Assembly (NCBI GenBank): GCA_025450765.1
Contig: JANWLS010000063.1
Span: 1-39,625, forward strand
Source: Vicinamibacterales bacterium
GTDB taxonomy: Bacteria > Acidobacteriota > Vicinamibacteria > Vicinamibacterales > CAVVIG01
DNA length: 39,625 bases
Direction: 5' to 3'
Shown here: positions 39,534-39,625 of the stretch, piece after piece
How the letters are laid out: each line of letters opens with the position of its first letter
Numbering within the stretch: the stretch's first letter is position 1
Notes under the pieces: generated by a model
The model's input: the letters and a program-made list of their open reading frames with translations, nothing else
Told to the model about the DNA's origin: nothing
Database searches by the model: none
Position numbers and translations under genes: made by a program

Positions 39534-39625
39534 CTAGCGCCGCTCCAGGAACCCTCTGCCTTCGCAGATCGCGGGCCTCGCTTTCTCGATGCGCGCCTCG
39601 CGCGTCGCCGACTGCTTGGCGGCAG
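39534..39625 (-). CDS. C-terminal end of a possible YdeI/OmpD-associated family protein (partial)
   Basis: The last 29 codons of a minus-strand gene entering from the right edge read AAKQSATREARIEKA then RPAICEGRGFLERR and TAG. The K-Q-x-A-T-R-x-x-R-I-x-K pattern resembles the C-terminal helix of YdeI/OmpD-associated proteins. Too little is visible for a firm call. It directly abuts the truncated glycosyltransferase fragment. Confidence 0.35.
   Translation of the reverse strand, partial: AAKQSATREARIEKARPAICEGRGFLERR

Overview
The window reads as a high-GC chromosomal segment of an Acidobacteriota member, most likely class Vicinamibacteria. The evidence is a VWFA-related acidobacterial protein, a duplicated orphan FtsX-type permease of the acidobacterial (ADOP) type, a TonB-dependent receptor with an N-terminal carboxypeptidase-regulatory domain, and very GC-rich third codon positions. 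The class assignment is inference from family content. No gap between genes exceeds about 250 bases.

Layout. (1) 1-8562, minus strand: a housekeeping run reading bactofilin, a methyltransferase, a SAM hydrolase, an acyl-CoA dehydrogenase, glpX, tsaC, hflX, a TPR/SLH-like lipoprotein, pgsA and the start of a further secreted protein; most junctions are tight or overlapping. (2) 8691-11035, plus strand: a cysteine desulfurase and mnmA, a sulfur-relay pair for tRNA 2-thiouridine. (3) 11085-13852, minus strand: glgA, trxA and trxB, each overlapping the next. (4) 13966-20000: fdhE, a D,D-peptidase, small membrane or unknown proteins, the VWFA protein, and a two-gene unit of unknown function whose upstream member looks like a PD-(D/E)XK enzyme with a histone-like tail. 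(5) 20024-25106: a response regulator translationally abutting hemE, hemH and the protoporphyrinogen oxidase (uroporphyrinogen III to protohaem), then arginase, then a convergent second stand-alone receiver. (6) 25157-27101: tRNA-Lys followed by a 1.87-kb, partly low-GC island bounded by a perfect 40-bp copy of the tRNA 3' end. (7) 27110-39300: YhcH-like protein, ABC exporter, ADOP permease, SDR, an interrupted TonB receptor and small membrane proteins. (8) 39294-39625: fragments of a glycosyltransferase and another gene.

The most interesting locus is the tRNA-Lys island. It has no integrase. It carries an FkbM methyltransferase gene broken by an in-frame TAG, an intact DUF433 antitoxin-like gene, and, overlapping that gene's stop codon, an in-frame chimera: the first ~35 residues of a DUF5615 PIN-like toxin joined to the distal part of an NHLP-type RiPP leader ending in a GG site and followed by a 62-residue glycine-rich hydrophobic core.

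Other themes: several genes have a -10 hexamer 6-8 nt before the start codon and no Shine-Dalgarno sequence, which suggests leaderless transcripts; hemE appears to start at CTG; two otherwise coherent genes carry in-frame TAG codons; and many intergenic gaps hold imperfect inverted repeats of several different sequence families.
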